Counted from the stretch's first letter, positions 31,929 through 40,660 are shown. The stretch: DNA of 64,000 nucleotides from Gallionella sp. (GCA_023229845.1 JALNYK010000014.1:9102-73101), one strand, 5' to 3'. The notes: a model not told the origin generated them from the letters alone. Made by a program: numbers and translations.

Positions 31929-32228
31929 TCAATCCAGCACCGTCTCCCGATCCCGCTCGATGATGGCGCGAAACCCCGCGCTGCATGTTGCCCAATCCAC
32001 CAGATCGATGGTGTAGGGGATGTCGGAGTCGCTGAAGTCTTGCCGCAACTGGGCCGAGATTTCATAGGGCAAGGGAGTTTCGCCGACGATGCAAAGGTCG
32101 AGATCGGAAGCCGGTTTCACCTTGCCGGTGACGCGCGATCCGAAAGCCCACACGACACGATCCGGCACGTTGCGCCGCAGGATTTCGCGCACCACATCAA
32201 GGTGGTCGGGACGCACGTCAAGCGGCAT
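31929..32228 (-). CDS. mntA: MntA-type nucleotidyltransferase antitoxin
   Basis: A 99-residue minimal nucleotidyltransferase. The GSRVTG loop (G30-S31) and acidic pair D42/D44 in PASDLDLCIVG are intact, with a later aspartate in YTIDLVDW. In HepT/MntA modules this enzyme neutralises the HEPN toxin by adding AMP groups to a tyrosine next to its RNase motif. It overlaps hepT by 11 bp and has no ribosome site of its own, so it is translated by coupling. A longer upstream frame is just the hepT shadow. Confidence 0.85.
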   Translation of the reverse strand: MPLDVRPDHLDVVREILRRNVPDRVVWAFGSRVTGKVKPASDLDLCIVGETPLPYEISAQLRQDFSDSDIPYTIDLVDWATCSAGFRAIIERDRETVLD

Positions 32229-32616
32229 GGCGCAGGCGCTCGAGGGTGATCTTCGCATCTGCGAGGAATGCGCGCGCCCGTTCGAACGCGCGGGCGGCTT
32301 CTTCGTTGTCGTAAATGTGCGAGGTCTTGTTGCGCGCTTCGTAATGCCCCAGCCAAGCCTCGGTATTGTCGAGCAGCCGATATTTCGCCGCCTGACGGAA
32401 GATATCCTTCTTGGACAGCAGAACACCTTCATCGACCTGATAGATTTCCTTCAGCGCGCGCTGCATCAGCTTCCACGACAAGTCCATCGCGATCTCGAAG
32501 CGCTGGATAACGCCGTCGCGCACGACGAGCAGGTCGGGGTAGCGCGCGGCGTCAGCGAAGCCCTCCTCCAGACGCATCAGCGATTTTTCCAGCGCTTCAA
32601 CACTCAGTCGCGACAT
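32218..32616 (-). CDS. hepT: HepT-type HEPN toxin (nucleotidyltransferase substrate-binding family)
   Basis: A 132-residue helical protein of the HI0074/HEPN family. The RNase motif R-x4-H-x-Y is present as R95, H100 and Y102 in ARNKTSHIYD; the tyrosine is the residue AMPylated by the partner MntA in characterised systems. DLSWKLMQRALKEIYQ and FRQAAKYRLLDNTEAWLG are typical helices. An AGGAGG site lies seven bases before ATG 32616. It leads the pair, with mntA overlapping its end. Confidence 0.87.
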   Translation of the reverse strand: MSRLSVEALEKSLMRLEEGFADAARYPDLLVVRDGVIQRFEIAMDLSWKLMQRALKEIYQVDEGVLLSKKDIFRQAAKYRLLDNTEAWLGHYEARNKTSHIYDNEEAARAFERARAFLADAKITLERLRHAA

Positions 32617-32640
32617 CGTTCGGCCTCCTCGTTCATGTGC

Positions 32641-32658
32641 CGCAAGGCATGCCTTGCG
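32641..32658. repeat. Perfect 18-bp palindrome before hepT
   Basis: CGCAAGGCATGCCTTGCG is fully self-complementary and lies between the pyrC' stop and the hepT ribosome site. It could be an operator for the HepT/MntA pair or a weak terminator for pyrC'. Confidence 0.5.
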
Positions 32659-32660
32659 TG

Positions 32661-33935
32661 CTAGCCCTGATAAACCACCTGCCCATCCACCAGCGTGTAA
32701 CGCACCCTGCCCTGCATCTCGTAGCCGGTGAACGGGGTGTTCTTGCCTTGGCTCTTCAGCGCGGCGGGTTCGACTTTCCACCATACGGCGGGATCGAACA
32801 CGCAGATATCGGCAGTCGCGCCTGTGCTGAGGTGGCCGGCGTCCAAGCCCAACACGCGCGCCGGATGCAGCGTGGCGCGGGCCAGCGCGTCGGGCAGCGC
32901 GATCTTGTCTTGCTCGGCCCATTTCAGCACCAGCGGCAGCAGCAGTTCCAGCCCGGTCGCGCCCGGTTCGGCTTCGGCGAACGGGAGTTGTTTTGCGTCT
33001 TCGTCCACCGGCGCGTGGTTGGAGCAGATCGCATCGATGGTTCCGTCCAGCAGGCCGGCGCGCAGTGCGGCGCGGTCGTGCAGACTGCGTAGCGGCGGCA
33101 CGAGGTGGCAGTTCGGGTCGAAGAAGCCGATGTCGTTTTCGGACAAATGGGTGTGGTTCATCGATACGTCGCAAGTGACCTTGATGCCCTCGCGCTTCGC
33201 GGTACGGATCATCTCGACGCCCGCCGCGCTGGAGATGCGGCAGATATGCAGGCGTACGCCGGTGTCGCGCGCCAGCGCCAGCATGGTCGCCAGCGCGATG
33301 GTCTCGGCGCTGACCGGGATCGCGGGCAGGCCGCAGCGCGTGGCGACTTCGCCGTCGTGGGCGACGCCGCTCTTCGCGAGGAAGCTGTCTTGCGGGCGCA
33401 GCCACACCGGAAAATCGAAGGTCGCTGCGTACTGCATCGCGCGCAGCAGCACGCGCGTGTCGGTCAGCGGCGCGTCGGCTTGGCTGAACGCGATGCAGCC
33501 TGCGTCCACCAGCTCGGCCATCTCGGTCAGCTCTTGCCCATGCAAGCCCGCAGTCAGTGCGCCGACCGGATAGACCTTCGCTTGATTCAGGTTGCGCGCC
33601 TTGTGCTTGAGCATCTCGACCAGCCCCGGCTCGTCCAGCGCCGGGTCGGTGTCCGGCGGACAAGCCAGACTGGTGACGCCGCCCGCGACCGCCGCCGCCA
33701 TCTCGGATTCCAGCGTCGCCATGTATTCGTAGCCCGGCTCGCGCAGCCTTGCCGCGAGGTCGATCAGGCCGGGGGCGACAATCAGGCCGCTCGCGTCGAT
33801 GACCTTGTCCGCGACGAAGCCCGCCGGGGCACTGCCGATAGCGGCGACCTTGCCTGCGGAGATATACACATCTTGCTGCGCGTCGATGTTGTTCTTCGGG
33901 TCGATCAAGCGACCGTTCTTGATATGGATGTTCAT
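32661..33935 (-). CDS. pyrC': Inactive-type dihydroorotase, structural partner of PyrB
   Basis: A 424-residue amidohydrolase of the class I dihydroorotase family, but the metal-binding H-x-H is missing: the usual DxHVHLREPG reads DLAARLREPGYEY. The rest of the fold is complete, including LHICRISSAAGVEMIR and SNHAPVDEDAKQLPF. Such PyrC' proteins in Pseudomonas and relatives are catalytically dead and hold aspartate carbamoyltransferase in its dodecameric form. The overlap with pyrB (ATGA) supports this role. A working pyrC is expected elsewhere in the genome. Confidence 0.9.
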   Translation of the reverse strand: MNIHIKNGRLIDPKNNIDAQQDVYISAGKVAAIGSAPAGFVADKVIDASGLIVAPGLIDLAARLREPGYEYMATLESEMAAAVAGGVTSLACPPDTDPALDEPGLVEMLKHKARNLNQAKVYPVGALTAGLHGQELTEMAELVDAGCIAFSQADAPLTDTRVLLRAMQYAATFDFPVWLRPQDSFLAKSGVAHDGEVATRCGLPAIPVSAETIALATMLALARDTGVRLHICRISSAAGVEMIRTAKREGIKVTCDVSMNHTHLSENDIGFFDPNCHLVPPLRSLHDRAALRAGLLDGTIDAICSNHAPVDEDAKQLPFAEAEPGATGLELLLPLVLKWAEQDKIALPDALARATLHPARVLGLDAGHLSTGATADICVFDPAVWWKVEPAALKSQGKNTPFTGYEMQGRVRYTLVDGQVVYQG

Positions 33936-34885
33936 CGTTTATCTCCCGCCAGCATGCTCATCACCGCCATGCGCACCGCGATGCCGAAGGTCACTTGCGA
34001 CAGGATCACCGAGCGCGGGCCGTCGGCGACGACGGAGTCGATCTCGACGCCGCGGTTCATCGGGCCGGGGTGCATCACGATGGCGTCGTCTTTCGCATGC
34101 GCCAGCTTCTCTTCGGTGAGGCCGTAGTTCTTGAAATATTCCTGCGCGGACGGCAGCGCCGCACCCTGCATGCGCTCGTTCTGCAAGCGCAGCATCAGCA
34201 CCACGTCCACATCTTTCAGGCCCTGCGCCATGTCGTGGTAAACGCGCACGCCGAGGTTCTCAACCATGGTGGGCAGTAGCGTCTTGGGCGCGATCACGCG
34301 CACTTCCGGCACGCCCAGCGTGGTCAGCGCGTGGATCTGCGAGCGCGCGACGCGCGAGTGCAGCACATCGCCGACGATGGCGACGCGCAGGTTGTGGAAT
34401 TCTTTCTTGTAGTGGCGGATGGTGAACATGTCCAGCAGCGCCTGCGTCGGGTGCGCGTGGCGTCCGTCGCCCGCATTGACGACGTGGATGTCCGGCGCGA
34501 CATGGCGCGCGATCAGGTGCGCCGCACCGCTCTGCGAGTGGCGCACGACGAACATGTCGGCGTGCATCGCGCACAGGTTGTCCACGGTATCCAGCAGGGT
34601 TTCGCCCTTGCTGGTGGAAGACGAGCCGATGTTCAGGTTGACCACGTCGGCGGACAGCCGCTTGGCCGCGATCTCGAAGGTGGTGCGGGTGCGCGTGCTG
34701 TTCTCGAAGAACACGTTGAACACCGATTTGCCGTGCAGCAGCGGCACCTTCTTGATCTCGCGCCCTTCGGCGACGTCGAGGAAGGTCGCGGCGCGATCGA
34801 GGATGTCGCGCACGATGCGCGCGGGCAAGCCTTCGGTGGTCAGCAGGTGCTGAAGCTCGCCGTCTTTGTTTAGTTGAGGATTCAT
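33932..34885 (-). CDS. pyrB: Aspartate carbamoyltransferase catalytic subunit
   Basis: A 317-residue enzyme that makes carbamoyl-aspartate, the second step of pyrimidine synthesis. The carbamoyl-phosphate site FFENSTRTRTTFE, the 80s loop SSTSKGETLLDT, the GDGRHAHPTQALLDMFTI segment, and MHPGPMNRGVEI are all present. It is translated together with pyrC'. In many relatives pyrR sits between ruvX and pyrB; here that space holds a MITE-like element. Confidence 0.97.
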   Translation of the reverse strand: MNPQLNKDGELQHLLTTEGLPARIVRDILDRAATFLDVAEGREIKKVPLLHGKSVFNVFFENSTRTRTTFEIAAKRLSADVVNLNIGSSSTSKGETLLDTVDNLCAMHADMFVVRHSQSGAAHLIARHVAPDIHVVNAGDGRHAHPTQALLDMFTIRHYKKEFHNLRVAIVGDVLHSRVARSQIHALTTLGVPEVRVIAPKTLLPTMVENLGVRVYHDMAQGLKDVDVVLMLRLQNERMQGAALPSAQEYFKNYGLTEEKLAHAKDDAIVMHPGPMNRGVEIDSVVADGPRSVILSQVTFGIAVRMAVMSMLAGDKR

Positions 34886-35189
34886 TCTTAAAACCTTTGC
34901 CTATCCACGGAAGTCACGGAAAAAATCTATTACTTGTTCAGGCATCGCCTGCCGCCCGACGGGTGATGCCGCCAATCGTTATGTGGGCATCTCTATAAAT
35001 TCGTCACACCGGCGGAGGCCGGTGTCCAGCCAATAAAATAGGCAGCGCAATGCACCGACATAAAAGCATTTTTCATTAAAGCCACTGGATTCCGGCCTTC
35101 GCCGGAATGACGAAATTTGAATTTTATAGAGATGCCCATGTGCATTCGAATCTGTCCGTGTATTCCGTGGACAGATGTTTTTTCCGAAT
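34886..35189. other. Intergenic region between pyrB and ruvX
   Basis: This 304-bp stretch has no gene. It holds an outer imperfect inverted repeat (CCACGGAAGTCACGGA near 34905 against TCCGTGTATTCCGTGG near 35155) and, nested inside, the 153-bp MITE-like element at 34985-35137. pyrB must be driven either from the first ~95 bp or by readthrough from ruvX. No pyrR or attenuator is evident. Confidence 0.6.
34985..35137. mobile_element. 153-bp MITE-like element with 4-bp target duplication
   Basis: GGGCATCTCTATAAA (34985-34999) is perfectly inverted at 35123-35137. ATGT flanks both sides (34981-34984 and 35138-35141), a likely target-site duplication. Each arm also carries a CCGGCGGAGGCCGG-like palindrome as found at 21001-21111. 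No coding frame is inside. The ends recur in the short element at 3559-3636. Confidence 0.75.
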
Positions 35190-35642
35190 TCATACGATCA
35201 TTCCCGCAGAGGGTTCATCAAAATACGCTTGCAAGATCTGCTGCGCGGCATACTGGTCGAGCACCGCTTTCTGCTTGCGGCCGCGCACGCCGACTTCGTT
35301 CAGCCGCGAGCTCGCGGCGAGCGAAGTATACCTTTCATCGACCAGTATCACCGGCAGGCCGAACCGTCCCTTGAGGCGGTTGGCGAAGCGGCGGCACAGC
35401 GCGGTCAGCTCGTGCGGCGTGCCGTCGTCGTTGCTGGGCAGACCCACCACGAGCGCGGCGGGCTGCCATTCGGCGATCAGCGCGGCGATGCGCGCGAAGC
35501 GCGGGTCGTTCTTCTCTTCGTCTATGGTTTCCAGCGGATTGGCCGAGGCCGAAATGGTGTTGCCGGTCGCGATCCCGATGCGCCGGGCGCCGAAGTCGAA
35601 TGCGAGGAACGTGCCTTGTGGGAGTGCCGCTCCCTCAGGCAT
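35190..35642 (-). CDS. ruvX: Putative Holliday junction resolvase / pre-16S rRNA nuclease
   Basis: About 150 residues of the YqgF family, an RNase H-fold protein needed for 16S rRNA 5' end processing. The start FLAFDFGARRIGIATGNTIS carries the first aspartate; LVVGLPSNDDGTPHE and VILVDERYTSLAA hold the other acidic residues. ATG 35642 overlaps the end of algH by 8 bp, the usual arrangement. A start at 35669 would add nine unlikely residues. Confidence 0.93.
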   Translation of the reverse strand: MPEGAALPQGTFLAFDFGARRIGIATGNTISASANPLETIDEEKNDPRFARIAALIAEWQPAALVVGLPSNDDGTPHELTALCRRFANRLKGRFGLPVILVDERYTSLAASSRLNEVGVRGRKQKAVLDQYAAQQILQAYFDEPSAGMIV

Positions 35643-36195
35643 GCCCGGCCTCGTCCGACAGCGTGGCATAGTCCACGCCGAGCAGCGCCATCGCCGCCGG
35701 CAGCCGCTCTTCCGGCGGCAGTTCGAACAAGATGTGCTCGGAAGCCGGCACGGTCAGCCAGGCATTCTCCGATATCTCGTGCTCCAGCTGCCCCTGATCC
35801 CAGCCGGTGTAGCCCAGCGTGACGATCATGTGACGCGGCCCGGTGCCTTCGCCCATCGCCTCGAGAATGTCCTTGGAGGTGGTCAGCGACAGCTTGTCGT
35901 TGATGCGTAGCGACGACTGCCATTCGCCATGGGTGTCGTGCAGCACGAAACCGCGCTCGGTCTGCACCGGTCCGCCGAAATAGATCGGCATTTGTTCCAG
36001 CTGTGGCTGGTGCAACGGGATCTTGATCTGGTCGAACATTTCGCCCAACGTCAGGCTGAGCGGACGGTTTACGACGATACCCAGCGCGCCGTTGTCGTTA
36101 TGTTCGCAGACATAGGCGAGCGCGCCGGCAAACACGCCCTCCTGCGTGCCGGGCATCGCGATCAGAAAATGGTGAGTAAGGTTAAAGTCAGACAT
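35635..36195 (-). CDS. algH: YqgE/AlgH family protein
   Basis: A 186-residue DUF179 protein. The features are NLTHHFLIAMPG at the start, ALAYVCEHNDNGALGIVVNR, the YFGGPVQTERGFVLH motif, and LGYTGWDQGQLEHEI. The molecular role is unsettled; it was first linked to alginate control in Pseudomonas, and it is constantly found beside ruvX. It leads the algH-ruvX-pyrB-pyrC' run, and its start is preceded by trkH in the same direction 48 bp away. Confidence 0.95.
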   Translation of the reverse strand: MSDFNLTHHFLIAMPGTQEGVFAGALAYVCEHNDNGALGIVVNRPLSLTLGEMFDQIKIPLHQPQLEQMPIYFGGPVQTERGFVLHDTHGEWQSSLRINDKLSLTTSKDILEAMGEGTGPRHMIVTLGYTGWDQGQLEHEISENAWLTVPASEHILFELPPEERLPAAMALLGVDYATLSDEAGHA

Positions 36196-36243
36196 GGGCG
36201 CATTGTAGCCGCAAGCCGCCCGAAGGCATAGCCGGGCTCAAGG

Positions 36244-37704
36244 CTAGCGCCGCCAGAAATGTGGCGTGAACAGGATCAGCACGGTGAAAATCTCCAAACG
36301 TCCGACCAGCATGCCGAATGTACACACCCAGGTCTGGAAATCGGTCAATCCCTGATAGTTGCTGGCCGGACCGACCGAACCCAGGCCCGGACCGCAGTTA
36401 TTCACCGAGGCCAGCACCGCAGTAAGAGCCGAGATGAAGTCCATGCCGCTGATCAGCAGCACGAAGGTCAGTGTCGCGAGCGTCATGAAATATAGGAAGA
36501 TGAAACCCAGCACCGAGAACACGATATTGTTCGGCACCACCTGCCCGCCGATCTTCATCGGATTCACCACCGCCGGATGCAGCAGGCGCAGCATTTCGCG
36601 CCCGCCCTGCTTGAACAGCACCAGCGTGCGCATCATCTTGATGCCGCCACCGGTCGAGCCGGAACTCGCAGCGATCGCGGTCAGGAACATCATCCACATC
36701 GGGGCGAAGATCGGCCACTGCGCGTAATCCACGCTGGCATAGCCGGAACTGGTCGCGATGGAAACCACATTGAAGCTGGCATGGCGCAGCGCCATCAGGA
36801 AATCGGAGTAGACGTTGTTCCACCACAGGAAGAAGGCGATGCCGAAGCAACTCGCCACGATCAATCCCACTGCGGCACGCCCTTCGGCATCGTGCAGGTA
36901 AATAGACAACGATTTGCTGCGCCAAACCAGAAAATGCGTCGCGAAGTTGACCACCGCGAACAGCATGAACACGATCATCACGAACTCGATCAGCGGCGAA
37001 TTGAAATAGCCGACACTGGCGTCGTGGGTGGAGAAGCCGCCCAGCCCCATCGCCGAGAACGCGTGGCACACCGCATCCAGCCAGCCCATGCCGGCCCATT
37101 TCAGCGATGCGATGCAGGCCAGCGTGATGACGAGATAGACCGCCCACAGGTTGCGCGCGGTGTCGGCGATGCGCGGCGTCAGCGCGGAATCCTTCATCGG
37201 CCCCGGCGTCTCGGCCTTGAACAGCTGGCGTCCGCCGATGCCCAGCAGCGGCAGCACCGCGACCGCCAGCACGATGATGCCCAGCCCGCCCAGCCAGTTC
37301 AGCTCGTGCCGCCAGACATTGATCGCCGGCGGCAGGTTGTCCAGCCCGACCAGCACCGTCGCACCGGTGGTGGTCATGCCGGACATGGTCTCGAAATAAG
37401 CATCGGTCAGCGACAGGCCGGGGATCACCAGCAACAGCGGGATGGTCGCGAACAGCGGCATCGCGGTCCACATCGTCACCACCAGCAGGTAGCCGTGGCG
37501 GATCGACAGCTCGCCCTTGTAGCGGCGCGTCAGCATCCACATCAATATACCGGCGGAAGCGGTCCACAGCATCGCCAGCAGAAAGTCGAAGAACATCGTG
37601 ATGTCGCCATAAATCAGCGAAGTGACGACCGGGATCACGTAGGCGAAGCTGAACATCACCAGCAGCAGGCCCAGCGCGTGGAGAACCGTAAGCGTGCGTC
37701 CCAT
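36244..37704 (-). CDS. trkH: Trk potassium uptake protein TrkH
   Basis: A 486-residue channel-like K+ transporter with four M1-P-M2 units. Filter-like loops are seen in MSGMTTTGATVL, FSAMGLGGFSTHDASVG, VVSIATSSGYASVDYAQW and VNNCGPGLGSVGP. It works with TrkA, whose gene overlaps its start by one base. The short distance to trkA and the shared direction indicate a two-gene operon. Confidence 0.96.
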   Translation of the reverse strand: MGRTLTVLHALGLLLVMFSFAYVIPVVTSLIYGDITMFFDFLLAMLWTASAGILMWMLTRRYKGELSIRHGYLLVVTMWTAMPLFATIPLLLVIPGLSLTDAYFETMSGMTTTGATVLVGLDNLPPAINVWRHELNWLGGLGIIVLAVAVLPLLGIGGRQLFKAETPGPMKDSALTPRIADTARNLWAVYLVITLACIASLKWAGMGWLDAVCHAFSAMGLGGFSTHDASVGYFNSPLIEFVMIVFMLFAVVNFATHFLVWRSKSLSIYLHDAEGRAAVGLIVASCFGIAFFLWWNNVYSDFLMALRHASFNVVSIATSSGYASVDYAQWPIFAPMWMMFLTAIAASSGSTGGGIKMMRTLVLFKQGGREMLRLLHPAVVNPMKIGGQVVPNNIVFSVLGFIFLYFMTLATLTFVLLISGMDFISALTAVLASVNNCGPGLGSVGPASNYQGLTDFQTWVCTFGMLVGRLEIFTVLILFTPHFWRR

Positions 37705-39077
37705 CAGAAGAACCCGAGGTTGACCTGGAACAGTTTCTCGACCTTCCTGACCATGCGCTTGTCGATAACGAACACAATGACATGATCCTCCGCCTCGATC
37801 ACGGTGTCGTGGTGGGCGATGACGACCTGCTCGCCGCGCAAGAGCGCGCCGATGGTTGCCCCCTTGGGCAGGTCGATCTCGTCGATGCGCCGCCCAACGA
37901 CCCGCGACGATTTGCGGTCGCCATGCGCCACCAGCTCCAGCGCCTCGGCCGCGCCCCGGCGTAGCGAATGCACCGCCACCACGTCGCCCTGACGCACATA
38001 GGCCAGCAGCGAGCCGATGGTCACATGCGCCGGCGACAGCGCGATGTCGATCTTGCCGCCCTGCACCAGGTCGACGTAGGCGCTGCGGTTGATCAGCGCG
38101 ATCACCTTGCGTGCACCGCCCTGTTTGGCGAGCAGCGAGGACATGATGTTGTTCTCGTCGTCGTTGGTCAGCGCGCAGAACACGTCGACCTCGCCGACAT
38201 TTTCCTGCTGCATCAGCTTCTCGTCCGTGCCGTCGCCGTTCAGCACCAGCGTGTGCTTCAGTTCGCCGGCGAGCTTCTCGCAGGACTTCTTGTTGAACTC
38301 GATCAGTTTGACTTGGTAGTCGCGCTCCAGCGCATTGGCCAGCCGTCGTCCGATGTTGCCGCCGCCGACGATCATGACCCGCCTGGAAGGCTTGTCCATG
38401 CGGCGCATTTCCATCAGCACGCTGCGGATATTGGCTGTCGCGGCGATGAAGAAGATCTCGTCGCCGTCCTCGACCACCGTATTGCCCTCCGGGATGATGG
38501 GGCTGCCCTGGCGGAAGATCGCCGCGACGCGGGTCTCGACCTGCGGCATGTGGGTGCGCAAAAAGCTCAGCGGCTTGCCCACCAGCGGCCCGCCGGTAAA
38601 GGCGCGCACCGCGACCAGCGAAGCCCTGCCGTCGGCGAATTCCAGCACCTGCAGCGCCTCCGGGAATTCGATCAGCTTGGTGATGTATTCGGTGAGTATC
38701 TGCTCGGGGCAGATCGAGAAATCGACGCAGAAGTTCTCGGCGCTGAACACCTCTTCGCGGTTCAGGTAGTCGATGGACCGGATGCGCGCGATGCGCGTCG
38801 GCGTGTTGTACAGGCTGGCGGCCAGTTTGCAGGCAACCAGGTTGACCTCGTCGCTCTGCGTCACCGCGAGCAGCATGTCGGTGTCGACGATGCCGGCCTG
38901 TTCCAGCACGGAAGGATGGGCGGCGTTGCCGGTGAACGTGCGCAGATCCAGCCGGTCCTGCAATTGCCGCAGCTTCACGCCATCAGAATCCACGACGGTG
39001 ATGTCGTTGGCCTCGCTGACCAGGCTTTCCGCCACCGTGGAGCCGACCTGGCCCGCTCCCAATATCATTATTTTCAC
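37704..39077 (-). CDS. trkA: Trk system NAD-binding regulator TrkA
   Basis: A 457-residue protein with two Rossmann (RCK) domains: MKIMILGAGQVGSTVAESL and later MIVGGGNIGRRLANALE, each followed by a C-terminal RCK_C part. It binds NAD(H) and gates TrkH. Both nucleotide motifs are intact, and length matches the family. It is the first gene of the trkAH pair; two REP-like palindromes lie in its upstream gap. Confidence 0.97.
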   Translation of the reverse strand: MKIMILGAGQVGSTVAESLVSEANDITVVDSDGVKLRQLQDRLDLRTFTGNAAHPSVLEQAGIVDTDMLLAVTQSDEVNLVACKLAASLYNTPTRIARIRSIDYLNREEVFSAENFCVDFSICPEQILTEYITKLIEFPEALQVLEFADGRASLVAVRAFTGGPLVGKPLSFLRTHMPQVETRVAAIFRQGSPIIPEGNTVVEDGDEIFFIAATANIRSVLMEMRRMDKPSRRVMIVGGGNIGRRLANALERDYQVKLIEFNKKSCEKLAGELKHTLVLNGDGTDEKLMQQENVGEVDVFCALTNDDENNIMSSLLAKQGGARKVIALINRSAYVDLVQGGKIDIALSPAHVTIGSLLAYVRQGDVVAVHSLRRGAAEALELVAHGDRKSSRVVGRRIDEIDLPKGATIGALLRGEQVVIAHHDTVIEAEDHVIVFVIDKRMVRKVEKLFQVNLGFF

Positions 39078-39136
39078 GTTTTCTCCTGTTGCCGGGGGCG
39101 GCTCGCCTTATGCGAGGGCACAGCACGCCTCACGAA

Positions 39137-39201
39137 GGGCACGGCGCGCCGTGCCCCTACGGGTGCGGTGAATTTTCACGTGGGCACAGAAACGTGCCCA
39201 C
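39137..39201. repeat. Two palindromes between trkA and the IMPase gene
   Basis: GGGCACGGCGCGCCGTGCCC (39137-39156) is a perfect 20-bp palindrome, and GTGGGCAC / GTGCCCAC (39180-39201) forms an 8-bp stem with a 6-nt loop. Both are of the REP class. They end one base before the stop of the inositol-phosphatase gene and could terminate it. Confidence 0.8.
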
Positions 39202-39202
39202 C

Positions 39203-39991
39203 CTACACCGAACGTATCCAATTTTTCCATTCTTCGAACAGCTTGGCGTCGCGGGCGGCGATCACCGAACGCTGCCAGATGTCCCCTTGAGCGAAGTCGT
39301 CGCACTCGATGCAGCAGGCATGGCCGCCCGCCTCCCACAGAATCAGCGTGCCGGCCGCATAGTCCCACAGTTTCTGTCCGCCATGCAGGTACAGGTCGTA
39401 GCGCCCGGCGGCGGTGTAGCACCAGTCCAGCGCGCTGGCGCCGAAGTTGCGCTGCGAGGAGTAAGGCGGATGGGTCGCCAGCTGCTCGACCAGATGGAGG
39501 CTCAGCCGCTTCAGGTCGACGTTCGCCAGCGCCTGCGCCATCGATTCCGCGGCTTCGCGCGCGACCAGCTTCTCGCCGTTCAGGAACGTGCCCTTGCCCT
39601 GCTCGGCGGCGAACATCTCGTCCCCGACCGGGTCGTACACCACGCCCAGCACGCTCTTGCCGTCGCGCAGCAGCGCGACCGATATCGCGAAGTAAGGCAG
39701 GCCGCGCACAAAGTTGGAGGTGCCGTCGAGCGGGTCTATGCACCACAGCCCATCCTTGCCGGCCTGCCAAATTTCATGCTGTTCATCGGCCGGCATTTCC
39801 TCGCCCAGCACCGGCACATTCAGTATCGCCTGCAGCTTGCGGGTCAGCGCTGTCTGGGCAGCCGTGTCCGCCTCGGTGCACAGGCTGCCGTCGCTCTTGC
39901 GCCGGTGCGTCACCTTCAAGTAACGCGGCATGACCTCTTCGGATGCGACCAGCTTGACCGCCGCGGCCACCGCCTTGAGCATAGCGCTCAT
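39203..39991 (-). CDS. Inositol monophosphatase family protein
   Basis: About 262 residues of the IMPase/CysQ/FBPase-like group. The metal sites are CTEADTAAQ, GEEMPADE, the DPLDGTSNF motif, and WDYAAGTLILWEAGG. It removes phosphate from a sugar- or inositol-type substrate; it may be a SuhB or HisN relative, but the exact substrate cannot be told. Start ATG 39991 (MSAMLKAV) is more natural than a longer frame to 40024, yet neither has a clear ribosome site. It lies 39 bp after the thioredoxin-fold gene in the same direction. Confidence 0.85.
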   Translation of the reverse strand: MSAMLKAVAAAVKLVASEEVMPRYLKVTHRRKSDGSLCTEADTAAQTALTRKLQAILNVPVLGEEMPADEQHEIWQAGKDGLWCIDPLDGTSNFVRGLPYFAISVALLRDGKSVLGVVYDPVGDEMFAAEQGKGTFLNGEKLVAREAAESMAQALANVDLKRLSLHLVEQLATHPPYSSQRNFGASALDWCYTAAGRYDLYLHGGQKLWDYAAGTLILWEAGGHACCIECDDFAQGDIWQRSVIAARDAKLFEEWKNWIRSV

Positions 39992-40030
39992 GCCGTTATT
40001 TCGCGATGTCCTGCGGTTTTCCATGGCCGA

Positions 40031-40588
40031 TCAGGACTCGTTCTTCCATTTGATGGAGCAACCCATGCTGGCGAGCTGCTCGCGCGGCCCCTGCCCGGTC
40101 TTCGCCACCTGCAGCATCGCGTCGAACAGGTCGCGCGCCGCATCGGGTACGGCCTCCTTGCGCGAGGCGTCCAGACGGCCGCGGTATTGCAGCTCCATGT
40201 TGGCGTTGAAGCCGAAGAAGTCGGGGGTGCACACCGCGCCATAGTCCTTCGCGATCTGCTGGGTTTCGTCCCACACATAGGGGAAGGGATAGGCGAATTC
40301 CTGCGCGACCTTCCTCATGTTCTCGAATGAGTCTTCTTCGTAGTCGGCGGGGTCGTTCGACATGATCGCGATGGTGTTGATGCCATGCTGCTGCAGTTCG
40401 CGCGTGTCGCGCACGATGCGGTCGCGGATGGATTTGACGTAGGGGCAGTGGTTGCAGATGAACATCACCAGCAGGCCGTTCGGGCCGCGCGCGGAATCCA
40501 GCGTGTGGCGCTTGCCGTCCACGCCGGGCAGGTCGAAGGGGCGAGCCTTCCAGCCAAAATCGCACAGCGGGGGTTGCAGACTGACCAT
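40031..40588 (-). CDS. Thioredoxin-fold (AhpC/TSA-type) protein
   Basis: A 185-residue cytoplasmic protein with LPGVDGKRHTLDSARGPNGL followed by the redox site FICNHCPYVKSIRDR, where the CNHC pair stands in the thioredoxin position, and a conserved TPDFFGFNAN region. This is the common 'thioredoxin family protein' found widely in bacteria, probably a peroxidase or thiol reductase; no precise function is known. GAGGAA lies six bases before ATG 40588. It is divergent from rsmE. Confidence 0.82.
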   Translation of the reverse strand: MVSLQPPLCDFGWKARPFDLPGVDGKRHTLDSARGPNGLLVMFICNHCPYVKSIRDRIVRDTRELQQHGINTIAIMSNDPADYEEDSFENMRKVAQEFAYPFPYVWDETQQIAKDYGAVCTPDFFGFNANMELQYRGRLDASRKEAVPDAARDLFDAMLQVAKTGQGPREQLASMGCSIKWKNES

Positions 40589-40660
40589 GGGAAATTCCTC
40601 ACAACATTCGAGGGGCGTTATATTATCACGCTGACCAATTTCGAACCCCGCACATCCGCT

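Noticed and set aside
32229..32432. N-terminal extension of the MntA frame
   Set aside because: The added residues are an out-of-frame reading of hepT; the nucleotidyltransferase fold starts at 32228.
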